DNA of 12,915 bases from Candidatus Latescibacterota bacterium. Lineage in GTDB: Bacteria > Latescibacterota > Latescibacteria > Latescibacterales > Latescibacteraceae. The stretch is taken from positions 1 through 12,915 of the forward strand of contig JABHYP010000171.1 of NCBI GenBank assembly GCA_018656855.1, in the 5' to 3' direction. Under the pieces are notes generated by a model. The model was not told the DNA's origin. It saw only the letters and a program-made list of their open reading frames with translations, and made no database searches. Below are positions 6,438 through 12,915 of the stretch, piece after piece. Every line of letters begins with the position of its first letter. Within the stretch, counting starts at the first letter, position 1. The position numbers and the translations under genes are program-made.

Positions 6438-9248
6438 ATGGAAAATATTGAAACATTAGAAATAAAATTAAGACATTTAAAAAATGAAAATAAAGTAATT
6501 AAGGAGCAATTTGAAAAAACAACAACAGAATATCTTCAAGTATTAGATGAACTGAAAAAAAATCGAGGTCACTTGGAAGAGTCAGTGAAACAAACAGTAA
6601 AGGAACTTAATGGATTATATAGTCTAGGAAAATTAACAGGAAAAGTTGAAAATTTAGAAGAATTAATTTGCAACTTCATAAAAAATATTGTTCCCGAAAG
6701 CATGCAGTTTCCTGACAAAGTATATACAAAAGTTGAGATAGACAGAGAAGAGTACCATTATCCCGAAGAAAAGTGTGAACATTATTTATTTGCGCCAATC
6801 ATAATAAATAATAAAAAAAGGGGTAATTTAATAGTAGGTTATACTGAAAATCTCCCTTTTATAGAAAAATTTGAACAACAACTTATTGATGGTTATGCTG
6901 AGAGATTGGGAAAGATTATTGAAAGTATGGAGGCAGAAGATGAACTTGTTCAAATGGCTGATTTTGCAGAACATAACCCGTATCCTGTATTGAGACTTAA
7001 TCAAGATGGAACTATAAGCTTAGTTAATCAAGCAACGCGGGATTTATTCAAAGATGACAACTTAATTGGAAAATCATGGTTTTCTATCTATCCGGAAATG
7101 GGCATAGATTCATTTAAAGGATTTTTCGATAAGACTAATATTAAACAGCTTGAAGTACAAATTGGTAAAAAGAAGTTCTTGTGTACATTCAAGAATCTAC
7201 CAGAATTCAATACCATAAATTTTTACGGTACAGACATAACAGAACTCAAGCAATCAGAAGAAAAAATTCGCAAATTATCTATTGCTGTTGAACAAAGTCC
7301 AAGTTCAATAGTAATTACAAACATAAAAGGTGATATAGAATATGTAAATACTAAATTTACAGATGTAACTGGTTACACTTTTAAAGAAGCCATTGGGAAA
7401 AATCCTCGTGTTGTAAAATCAGGAAAACAACCACCCGAGATATATAAACAGTTATGGGAGACTATTGCATCAGGTAACGAATGGCGAGGGGAATTACAAA
7501 ATAAGAAAAAAAATGGTGAACTATATTGGGAGTTTGCAAGTATATCGCCTATTAAAAATAATAATGGAGAAATTACTCATTTTATTGCGATTAAGGAAGA
7601 CATCACCAAACGCAAGCAGATTGAGGAAGTGCTAAAACTAAATGATGAACGCCTTACGGCGTTATTAAATCTTGCCCAGAGAAAATTTGATTCTGAAAAA
7701 GAACTTTCGGATTATGCCCTTGAGAAAGCTGTAAGTCTAACCAATAGTGAAGTTGGATATCTCCATCACTATAACGAAGAACAACAAAGTATACAACTTA
7801 CTTATTGGTCAAAGGATGTGCTGAAAGAATGCACCACGGGGAAACTCCCCCATTCTGAACTGAAAAAAGCAGGGATATGGGCGGACTCTATTCGCTTACG
7901 AAAACCTGTAATCCATAATGACTATCAAAGCCTGCCCGATAAAAAAGGGTGTCCTGAAGGGCATTTCCCTGTCATTCGTCACATAAGCGTTCCTATTTTT
8001 GATTATGGTAATATTGTTGCTGTGGCCGGGGTCGGTAACAAGGAAGAGCCTTATGATGAATCAGATGTCCGACAGCTTACCCTTTATATGAGTAGTATGT
8101 GGAGAGTATTAAAAGAAAGACGCGCAGACAAAGCACTTATGGAAAATAAGGATCGCCTGGACAGAATATTAAAAACTTCCAATGAAGGATTCTGGTTTAT
8201 TGACAATGAATTGGTCACTTTGGATGTAAATTCCGCGATGTGCCAGATATTGGCAAGACAGAGAGAAGATATCATAGGAAAAAAAATTTATGACTTTGTT
8301 GACAATGAAAACAAAAAAATCTTTCAAAAGCAGCTACAACTTCGGGAAAAAGATATGGAAAATACATACGAAATAGGGTTGTCGCGTCCTGATGGGACAA
8401 ATATCACATGTCTGTTTAATGCAACTCCATTTAATAATAAAGTGGGTGAAAAAATCGGGTCTGTTGCAATGGTGACAGATATTGCCGAGCGCAAGCTCAT
8501 GGAAGATGAGTTAATAATTGCAAAGGAAGATGCTGAAACTGCGAACCGTGCCAAGTCTGATTTTCTTGCCAGTATGTCACATGAACTGCGGACACCGCTC
8601 ACTGCCATAATTGGCTTTTCGCAAGTTTTGGAAATGAAACATTTCGGTAAACTTACTGAGAAACAGTCAGAATATGTCAATAATATTCACAAAAGTGGTA
8701 AGCATCTCCTAAGCTTGATAAATGACATCCTTGACCTTTCAAAGGTTGAGGCTGGAAAGATGGAACTCGAACTATCGGAGGTGAAGGTCAAAGAACTGCT
8801 TGATGGTAGCCTGGTAATGATCAAGGAAAAGTGCCATAATCATAACATCAGCCTCGATCTTAAGGTTTCAAAGGAAGTGGATGACCTTGAGATCACTGGG
8901 GATGAAAGAAAGCTCAAGCAGGTTATGTATAATCTCCTTTCAAATGCAGCTAAGTTTACACCTGATAACGGAGCAATCACCGTGGAGGCAGAAAAAAAGC
9001 AGGAAGGTGTTTTCATCAGTGTTATTGATACCGGAACTGGCATATCTATGAAAGACCAAAAGAAAATATTTGATGAATTTTATCAAGTGAAAGGTGGTAT
9101 CACCGATAAAACGCCAGGTACTGGCTTGGGACTTGCACTTGTAAAACAGCTGGTGGAAATGCATGGTGGAAGAGTCAGTCTTGAGAGCGAAGGGATAGGA
9201 AAAGGAAGCAGATTTTCATTCATGATACCAATTAATGCAAAAAATTAA
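6438..9248 (+). CDS. soluble multi-sensor histidine kinase (GAF-PAS-PAS-GAF-PAS-HisKA-HATPase), 936 residues
   Basis: Domains in order: coiled coil about 1-60; GAF-like 60-160; PAS 172-272; PAS 278-395 (best of the three, with FTDVTGYTFKEAIGKNP and a PAC end DITKRK); GAF 405-560; PAS 570-690; HisKA 705-775 with the phosphoacceptor in SMSHELRTP (H715); HATPase 815-934. ATPase motifs are the N-box NLLSNAAKF (from N832), DTGTG (864-868) and TPGTGLGL (892-899). No transmembrane segment or signal peptide is visible, so it senses a cytoplasmic signal or a partner such as the HDOD protein encoded 40 bases upstream. It has no receiver domain; stand-alone receivers follow. GAGG lies 10 bases before ATG 6438. 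Composition changes inside the gene: hand count 14/60 G+C at 6481-6540, 29/60 at 7921-7980 and 25/60 at 8701-8760, consistent with domain shuffling. The ligand is unknown. Confidence 0.95.
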   Translation: MENIETLEIKLRHLKNENKVIKEQFEKTTTEYLQVLDELKKNRGHLEESVKQTVKELNGLYSLGKLTGKVENLEELICNFIKNIVPESMQFPDKVYTKVEIDREEYHYPEEKCEHYLFAPIIINNKKRGNLIVGYTENLPFIEKFEQQLIDGYAERLGKIIESMEAEDELVQMADFAEHNPYPVLRLNQDGTISLVNQATRDLFKDDNLIGKSWFSIYPEMGIDSFKGFFDKTNIKQLEVQIGKKKFLCTFKNLPEFNTINFYGTDITELKQSEEKIRKLSIAVEQSPSSIVITNIKGDIEYVNTKFTDVTGYTFKEAIGKNPRVVKSGKQPPEIYKQLWETIASGNEWRGELQNKKKNGELYWEFASISPIKNNNGEITHFIAIKEDITKRKQIEEVLKLNDERLTALLNLAQRKFDSEKELSDYALEKAVSLTNSEVGYLHHYNEEQQSIQLTYWSKDVLKECTTGKLPHSELKKAGIWADSIRLRKPVIHNDYQSLPDKKGCPEGHFPVIRHISVPIFDYGNIVAVAGVGNKEEPYDESDVRQLTLYMSSMWRVLKERRADKALMENKDRLDRILKTSNEGFWFIDNELVTLDVNSAMCQILARQREDIIGKKIYDFVDNENKKIFQKQLQLREKDMENTYEIGLSRPDGTNITCLFNATPFNNKVGEKIGSVAMVTDIAERKLMEDELIIAKEDAETANRAKSDFLASMSHELRTPLTAIIGFSQVLEMKHFGKLTEKQSEYVNNIHKSGKHLLSLINDILDLSKVEAGKMELELSEVKVKELLDGSLVMIKEKCHNHNISLDLKVSKEVDDLEITGDERKLKQVMYNLLSNAAKFTPDNGAITVEAEKKQEGVFISVIDTGTGISMKDQKKIFDEFYQVKGGITDKTPGTGLGLALVKQLVEMHGGRVSLESEGIGKGSRFSFMIPINAKN

Positions 9249-9279
9249 AAATCCGCTGAACTATGATAGAGGAACGATT

Positions 9280-9297
9280 ACCTAAATATCATTAGGT
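9280..9297 (+). other. small hairpin between kinase and first receiver gene
   Basis: ACCTAA (9280-9285), a six-base loop and TTAGGT (9292-9297) form a perfect six-pair stem. No uridine run follows, so it is not a standard terminator; it could be a processing or attenuation element or chance. Confidence 0.25.
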
Positions 9298-9339
9298 TAA
9301 AAATTGAAAAGATAATAGACCAAAAAAAGGAGGTGAATT

Positions 9340-9705
9340 ATGGGTAAAGTTATACTAATAGTCGAAGATGATGAAATGAATATGACTCTCATTCGAGATT
9401 TACTTCAAATATCTGGATATTCAACATTAGAAGCAGGAGATGGTAAAAAAGCGATTGAAATTGCTCAAGAGAAAAAACCCGATCTCATTTTAATGGACAT
9501 TCATTTACCAATAATGGATGGCCTAGAAGCAACTAGAATAATAAAAAGTGATGAAACTACGAGGAATATACCTGTAATTGCATTAACGGCTTCTGTCATG
9601 AAGAGTGATAAAGAAAAAATTTATGAAGCTGGATGTGATAGCTTCATATCCAAACCTATAGAAGTAAACGAATTTATAAAAAAAATTGCTGAATTTATAG
9701 GATGA
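9340..9705 (+). CDS. single-domain response regulator (CheY/DivK-like receiver), 121 residues
   Basis: A complete receiver domain and nothing else. The acidic pair and phosphoacceptor are E9-D10-D11 and D53 (LMDIHLPIMDG), the switch threonine is T83 (ALTAS) and the lysine is K105 (SKPIEV). The LMDIHLPIMDG and ALTASVM wording is closer to DivK-like and hybrid-kinase receivers than to the next two receivers in this operon. It therefore probably receives phosphate directly from the kinase encoded 91 bases upstream. A very strong AGGAGGT site (9328-9334) five bases before the ATG suggests higher translation than its neighbours, fitting a freely diffusing phosphocarrier. The output partner is unknown, since it has no effector domain. 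Confidence 0.95.
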   Translation: MGKVILIVEDDEMNMTLIRDLLQISGYSTLEAGDGKKAIEIAQEKKPDLILMDIHLPIMDGLEATRIIKSDETTRNIPVIALTASVMKSDKEKIYEAGCDSFISKPIEVNEFIKKIAEFIG

Positions 9706-9769
9706 AGATCGAGTGGAGAAGAAATGCGATAGAGTAATAATAAATTCAATATCTTAAAGGATAACTAAT

Positions 9770-10147
9770 ATGGATTCTAAAAAGAAAAAAGTACTTCTTA
9801 TAGACGATGACGAGATGGTAATAGAATTAGTCAAAGCAAGCTTACATGGTTCTGAATTTGAGATCCTGACAGCTTTAGAAGGAGAGAGAGGTATAGAAGA
9901 AGCAAGAAAGACGAAACCGGATGTCATACTACTTGATATTATGATGCCAAATTTAGATGGATTAACAACATGTAATTATCTTAAAAAAATCCCCGAAACC
10001 CAAAATATCCCAATAATTTTTTTATCAGCTAAAAAAACAGAAGTAGGACAGAAAGTTGCTATTAATGTGGGTGCATCTGATTACATCATAAAACCCTTCG
10101 ACCCAGAGGATTTGTTAATAAGGTTGAGAAAAGCGGTAATAACATAG
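9770..10147 (+). CDS. single-domain response regulator (receiver only), 125 residues
   Basis: A complete receiver domain: acidic cluster D12-D13-D14, phosphoacceptor D56 in LLDIMMPNLDG, S86 at the switch position (IIFLSAKK), and K108 in IIKPFDPEDLL. The protein ends directly after the last helix, with no output domain. It is closely similar to the N-terminal receiver of the next gene, sharing KKVLLIDDD, KPDVILLDIMMP and NIPIIFLSAKKT/DIPIIFLTAKKT-type text at the same positions. The two therefore look like a tandem duplication in which one copy lacks, or lost, the output domains. AAAGGA lies eight bases before the ATG. The gap to the preceding gene is 64 bases and to the following gene 72 bases, same strand. 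It may compete with the next protein for phosphate, acting as a sink or carrier; this is inference. Confidence 0.94.
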   Translation: MDSKKKKVLLIDDDEMVIELVKASLHGSEFEILTALEGERGIEEARKTKPDVILLDIMMPNLDGLTTCNYLKKIPETQNIPIIFLSAKKTEVGQKVAINVGASDYIIKPFDPEDLLIRLRKAVIT

Positions 10148-10219
10148 ATAGTCTCATAAAATATCATAATTATTAGTAACTTGAATATTTTTTAAATTAA
10201 TATTTGTTAAGGTATTATT

Positions 10220-11875
10220 ATGAATTCAAAGGCGAAAAAAGTTCTTCTTATTGACGATGATCAAACGATTCTTGATTTAGTAGATGCAAGCCTTGATGGA
10301 ACAGAATTTAAGCTATTTACAACGACTGATCCAACTGAGGGTATCAGGATTGCCAGAGATATCAAACCAGATGTGATTCTGTTAGATATTATGATGCCGA
10401 AAATAGATGGATATATGGCGAGTAAAATTTTTAAACGAAATCTATCTACAAAAGATATACCAATAATTTTTTTAACTGCAAAAAAAACTAAAGAGGACAT
10501 AAAGAAAGCTATAATTTCGGGAGGAATAGATTACATAGCAAAACCTTTTGATATAAGTGATTTACTGACAAAGCTGCGAAAAGCTGTGGAATTGAAAATA
10601 GTTAAACAAGTCCGGAAGAAAGATAAAGTTGAAAGTAGTGATGCTGTTACAGAAGGAGAAATAATTAATTATTACGAAGAAACACCGTCATGGTTTTCCT
10701 GGCATAAAGATGTGATAGTTTTTTCTCCTTCAATTGACAGTATTGTAATGGACAACTGCCATATTTACAGGACAATATTTTCACAGTTTATTTCTGATGG
10801 ATTTTTTAAAATAATTTATGATACCAGAAAACTCAAGAGAATAGATGGTGCTGCTTTAGCGTTATTAATCTTAGTGAATGAATCAGTGACAAATAATGGT
10901 GGAGAATTCCTTATCACTTATCCTCCGAAAGAAATCAATAATCATTTTTCATTTATTCCACTCAATTATCTATTTCATGCTTTCAAAGACGTAGAGGAAG
11001 CGTTAGAAAGTTTTCAAAAACTCAATACTAATAAAGAGGATATACCGGAACATGATAAAATTAATATCTGTTTATCTTGCACTTATGTTAATTTGCCAGA
11101 AGCACGTTACTGTAGTAATTGTGGAGCTAATTTAGTTCTTGGCAAAGCAGAAAGCGTTATAAAAATACTTAAGAAATTTTTGTCTAAAAAGATTCTTTCT
11201 GAAGCTGATGATATAAATAAAATAAATTATAAACGGAATATTAAACCCGAAGAATCCGAACTACCAACTGAGTTTAATGTGGAATTGTTAACAGAAAATC
11301 TTACGTTGGAATTTAAAAGCAGTTATAAAGAAAATGATGATTTTAAAAATAAACAACTGATTGCTTTTCCATTCCCCACTTTTGAGAATATATATTTACC
11401 AGTAAAACAGGGCATGCATATACGGTTGAATCGCCAGAGCTTTGAAAAGAGCACTACATATGAAACTCATATTATCGATGTGGATAGAGAAAAGAAAATA
11501 ATGCTCGTACATTACCCGGAGGATGCAAGAATTTTGCATTCTCAAAAACATTTTTCCATAGCTCCCGAACAACCTATCCCGATAAACATGATGATACCTA
11601 CAATTGATTATTCAGGAAAGAATTTCAAAGGAAAAATACTTGAAATGAGCCGTGTAAGAATGGTAATATTCTCAGAATATAATATTCCTAAAAATCAATG
11701 CCTTGCAGTGAACTTCTCTCTTCCTGACGGGCAGGAAATATCCTCACCGTTAGTTATTGCTCAGAAGAGAAAAGAAAAGATTATGTATAATATTGATATT
11801 ATCGTGATTGATGAAAAAGAGAGAACCAAAATGATTCAATATATGTACAAGCGTCAAATTGAATTGGCAAAATAA
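10220..11875 (+). CDS. response regulator with receiver, STAS-like, zinc-ribbon and PilZ-like regions, 551 residues
   Basis: Residues 1-125 form a full receiver (D12-D14, D56, T86, K108). Residues 162-265 resemble a STAS domain: strand DVIVFSPSID, then KIIYDTRKLKRIDGAALALL (197-216) and NGGEFLITYPP (226-236). The usual DSSGL phosphorylation loop reads DGAAL, so the regulatory serine is absent. Residues 284-301 form a CxxC-x10-CxxC zinc ribbon (C284, C287, C298, C301). Residues about 380-545 resemble a YcgR-like N-terminal barrel plus PilZ domain. The c-di-GMP motifs are poor: SQKHFSI sits where RxxxR would be, and ILEMSRVRM where DxSxxG would be, so binding is doubtful. No membrane segment. 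The upstream site is weak (AAGG, seven bases before ATG). It is the last gene of the operon and probably the output or scaffold protein. The STAS call is good, the PilZ call moderate. Confidence 0.88.
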   Translation: MNSKAKKVLLIDDDQTILDLVDASLDGTEFKLFTTTDPTEGIRIARDIKPDVILLDIMMPKIDGYMASKIFKRNLSTKDIPIIFLTAKKTKEDIKKAIISGGIDYIAKPFDISDLLTKLRKAVELKIVKQVRKKDKVESSDAVTEGEIINYYEETPSWFSWHKDVIVFSPSIDSIVMDNCHIYRTIFSQFISDGFFKIIYDTRKLKRIDGAALALLILVNESVTNNGGEFLITYPPKEINNHFSFIPLNYLFHAFKDVEEALESFQKLNTNKEDIPEHDKINICLSCTYVNLPEARYCSNCGANLVLGKAESVIKILKKFLSKKILSEADDINKINYKRNIKPEESELPTEFNVELLTENLTLEFKSSYKENDDFKNKQLIAFPFPTFENIYLPVKQGMHIRLNRQSFEKSTTYETHIIDVDREKKIMLVHYPEDARILHSQKHFSIAPEQPIPINMMIPTIDYSGKNFKGKILEMSRVRMVIFSEYNIPKNQCLAVNFSLPDGQEISSPLVIAQKRKEKIMYNIDIIVIDEKERTKMIQYMYKRQIELAK

Positions 11876-11888
11876 TTTGTATTATTTT
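11869..11888 (+). terminator. AT-only hairpin at the end of the signalling operon
   Basis: AAAATAAT and ATTATTTT flank TTGT, giving an eight-pair perfect stem that overlaps the stop codon region of the last gene. It consists only of A-T pairs and has no clear uridine tract after it, so as a terminator it would be weak. Confidence 0.22.
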
Positions 11889-11913
11889 AAGTTTGATCTA
11901 ATATATTCTTGTT

Positions 11914-11942
11914 TTGAATTAGTATAATTATTTATGGATAAT
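11914..11942 (+). promoter_or_regulatory. candidate promoter for the membrane protein gene
   Basis: TTGAAT (11914-11919) and GATAAT (11937-11942) with a 17-base spacer, about 100 bases before the chosen start at 12041. An overlapping TATAAT at 11923-11928 lacks a well-spaced -35 element. Confidence 0.35.
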
Positions 11943-11976
11943 GGAAAGGTAAAAGTAACATAGTTAGGAGTAAAAA

Positions 11977-11991
11977 ATGTTGATTATATAA
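11977..11991 (+). other. four-codon mini-ORF with good ribosome binding site
   Basis: AGGAG at 11966-11970 is well placed for ATG 11977, but the frame is only ATG-TTG-ATT-ATA-TAA. This is the best ribosome binding site upstream of the membrane protein gene, whose own starts have weak sites. It may be a leader affecting translation or a leftover of a disrupted gene start. Confidence 0.25.
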
Positions 11992-12040
11992 TAATATCAG
12001 GATGTCGTACAATTTTAAAAAAACGATGGTGGATAATACC

Positions 12041-12915
12041 ATGGGAATCTCACATTTTCGGAACCGACAGGCACAATGGCTTGATCTCGTCGCCCTAGTA
12101 ATCGTGTGCTGTGCAGGATGGACTCTCAGGGGCATGTTACTGTTCGGCGACGATTTGATACCCGGTCTCAACGGCGCCTATTACCTTGTCCAGGCACGGG
12201 CAATTCTCAGGTCGGGTCTGCCCGGTATTCCCGATTTTCCACTGCTGTTCTACCTGCACGCAGCCTGGGCCGGATTAATGTCATTTGTCCTTCCGCGTGA
12301 CCAGGCCCTTATTGCCGCCGTGAAACTGACCGATACGGTCGTGCCTGTACTGCTGGTGATACCTGTATTCATGTTTGTCAGATCGTTTGCCCGAGAACAC
12401 AAAGTGGCGAACAATACCTTCATCGCCACGATCACTATCGGCCTGATCACGGTGCTCAACAGCAGTCTGCTCCGTATGTTGGGGGATTTCCAGAAGAATG
12501 CCGCCGGTCTTCCGGCAGGTCTCCTCATGATATATTTTATCTATCGCGCTACGAAGTACAATCGTCGCCATTCTTACTCCCTCGCCGTCCTTTTCGGAGT
12601 AGTATCATCGATAACACACATCGGCGTCATCGCACTGTGTGCAACGGTTATAATTCTCTTTCTGGTGAGTTCGTACTTCATTAAAACGCTACGGAAGCGA
12701 GTTCTCATCACCGCCATCGTGGTTTTCTTCGCATTCGGCATCGGTCTGAGTATCGATCTCATTTTCGACCAGGAGCGTGTTGAGCGCCTTGCGGGGGTCG
12801 TGACGAGTCCTTCGTCTATCGTCAGGGGACCTGATTCCGATATGCAGCGTGTACCGGCACCTTCTCCAGCAGGACATGGTACCCCGAGCTTTCCGGATGT
12901 TATACTTGGTTTGAC
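12041..12915 (+). CDS. multi-pass membrane protein, GT-C glycosyltransferase-like, 3' truncated
   Basis: The frame is open to the window edge; 291 codons are visible. Hydrophobic segments lie near residues 13-34, 66-84, 98-114, 126-145, 157-169, 181-212 and 219-241, so it is an inner-membrane protein. Between the first two segments is a loop with GDD (36-38), GLNGAYYLVQARAI (42-55) and PDFPLLFYLHAAW (64-76). GT-C glycosyltransferases such as PMT/ArnT-type enzymes have a first external loop of this kind, with acidic residues followed by a YH/YY-x-x-x-A-R-like helix. That supports, but does not prove, lipid-linked sugar transfer. In-frame ATGs also exist at 12002 and 12026; 12041 is preferred because GGTGGA (12028-12033) lies seven bases before it and residue 2 onward (GISHFRNRQAQ) is a normal basic lead-in to a first membrane segment. 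The gene is distinctly GC-richer (34/60 at 12121-12180) than everything to its left. Confidence 0.8.
   Translation, partial: MGISHFRNRQAQWLDLVALVIVCCAGWTLRGMLLFGDDLIPGLNGAYYLVQARAILRSGLPGIPDFPLLFYLHAAWAGLMSFVLPRDQALIAAVKLTDTVVPVLLVIPVFMFVRSFAREHKVANNTFIATITIGLITVLNSSLLRMLGDFQKNAAGLPAGLLMIYFIYRATKYNRRHSYSLAVLFGVVSSITHIGVIALCATVIILFLVSSYFIKTLRKRVLITAIVVFFAFGIGLSIDLIFDQERVERLAGVVTSPSSIVRGPDSDMQRVPAPSPAGHGTPSFPDVILGL

Noticed and set aside
8084..9164. Minus-strand frames opposite the histidine kinase
   Set aside because: They lie entirely within a + strand gene that has complete kinase motifs, and they have no recognisable domains or ribosome binding sites.
12250..12877. Long minus-strand frames opposite the membrane protein gene
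   Set aside because: They are low-complexity Arg/Ser-rich shadows of the + strand frame, which has coherent hydrophobic segments and normal codon pattern.
1..12915. CRISPR array or toxin-antitoxin pair
   Set aside because: No regularly spaced 25-40 base repeats are visible, and the two small acidic genes at 520-1297 show no toxin or antitoxin motif that I can recognise.

Overview
The window looks like a piece of an AT-rich bacterial chromosome or large metagenomic contig with accessory character. Strong Shine-Dalgarno sequences (AGGAGG-like), a SPASM-type radical SAM enzyme, an HDOD protein and multi-PAS/GAF histidine kinases point to a bacterium, probably Gram-negative with complex signalling. 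I cannot name a phylum. Every recognisable gene lies on the + strand. Base composition is patchy: hand counts give 14/60 G+C at 3841-3900 and 6481-6540, 25/60 at 8701-8760 and 34/60 at 12121-12180. This suggests pieces of different origin.

Region 1 (1-4545) is an accessory block. It holds the 3' end of a von Willebrand A-like gene (5' end outside the window), two small acidic proteins of unknown function, and a small protein that begins with the DFVTNSSS-type N-terminus. Next come a 350-residue radical SAM/SPASM enzyme and, after its own candidate promoter, a 524-residue protein that joins a GHKL (Hsp90/MutL-type) ATPase module to a C-terminal HExxH metallopeptidase-like module. I recognise no named system. 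The small DFVTNSSS protein beside a SPASM maturase is the most suggestive pairing, and the ATPase-protease fusion may act with it or independently.

Region 2 (4546-5491) has no intact gene and looks like a scar. It contains a minus-strand tRNA 3'-end fragment (T-arm plus acceptor strand, no 5' part), a short GCTCCCG direct repeat, and the decayed C-terminal third of an IS1380-type transposase with a frameshift and two internal stops. This is the kind of junction left by integration and transposition.

Region 3 (5492-11875) is a probable five-gene signalling operon: an HDOD protein, a soluble 936-residue histidine kinase (GAF-PAS-PAS-GAF-PAS-HisKA-HATPase), two stand-alone CheY-like receivers, and a 551-residue receiver-STAS-zinc ribbon-PilZ-like fusion. 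The last two products share closely related receiver domains. A plausible reading is that the soluble kinase phosphorylates one or more receivers, with the STAS/PilZ-like fusion as an output or scaffold. The partners are inferred only from gene order.

Region 4 (11876-12915) marks a sharp change to GC-richer DNA. It holds a possible promoter, a four-codon mini-ORF, and the start of a multi-pass membrane protein that resembles GT-C-type glycosyltransferases and runs off the right edge.
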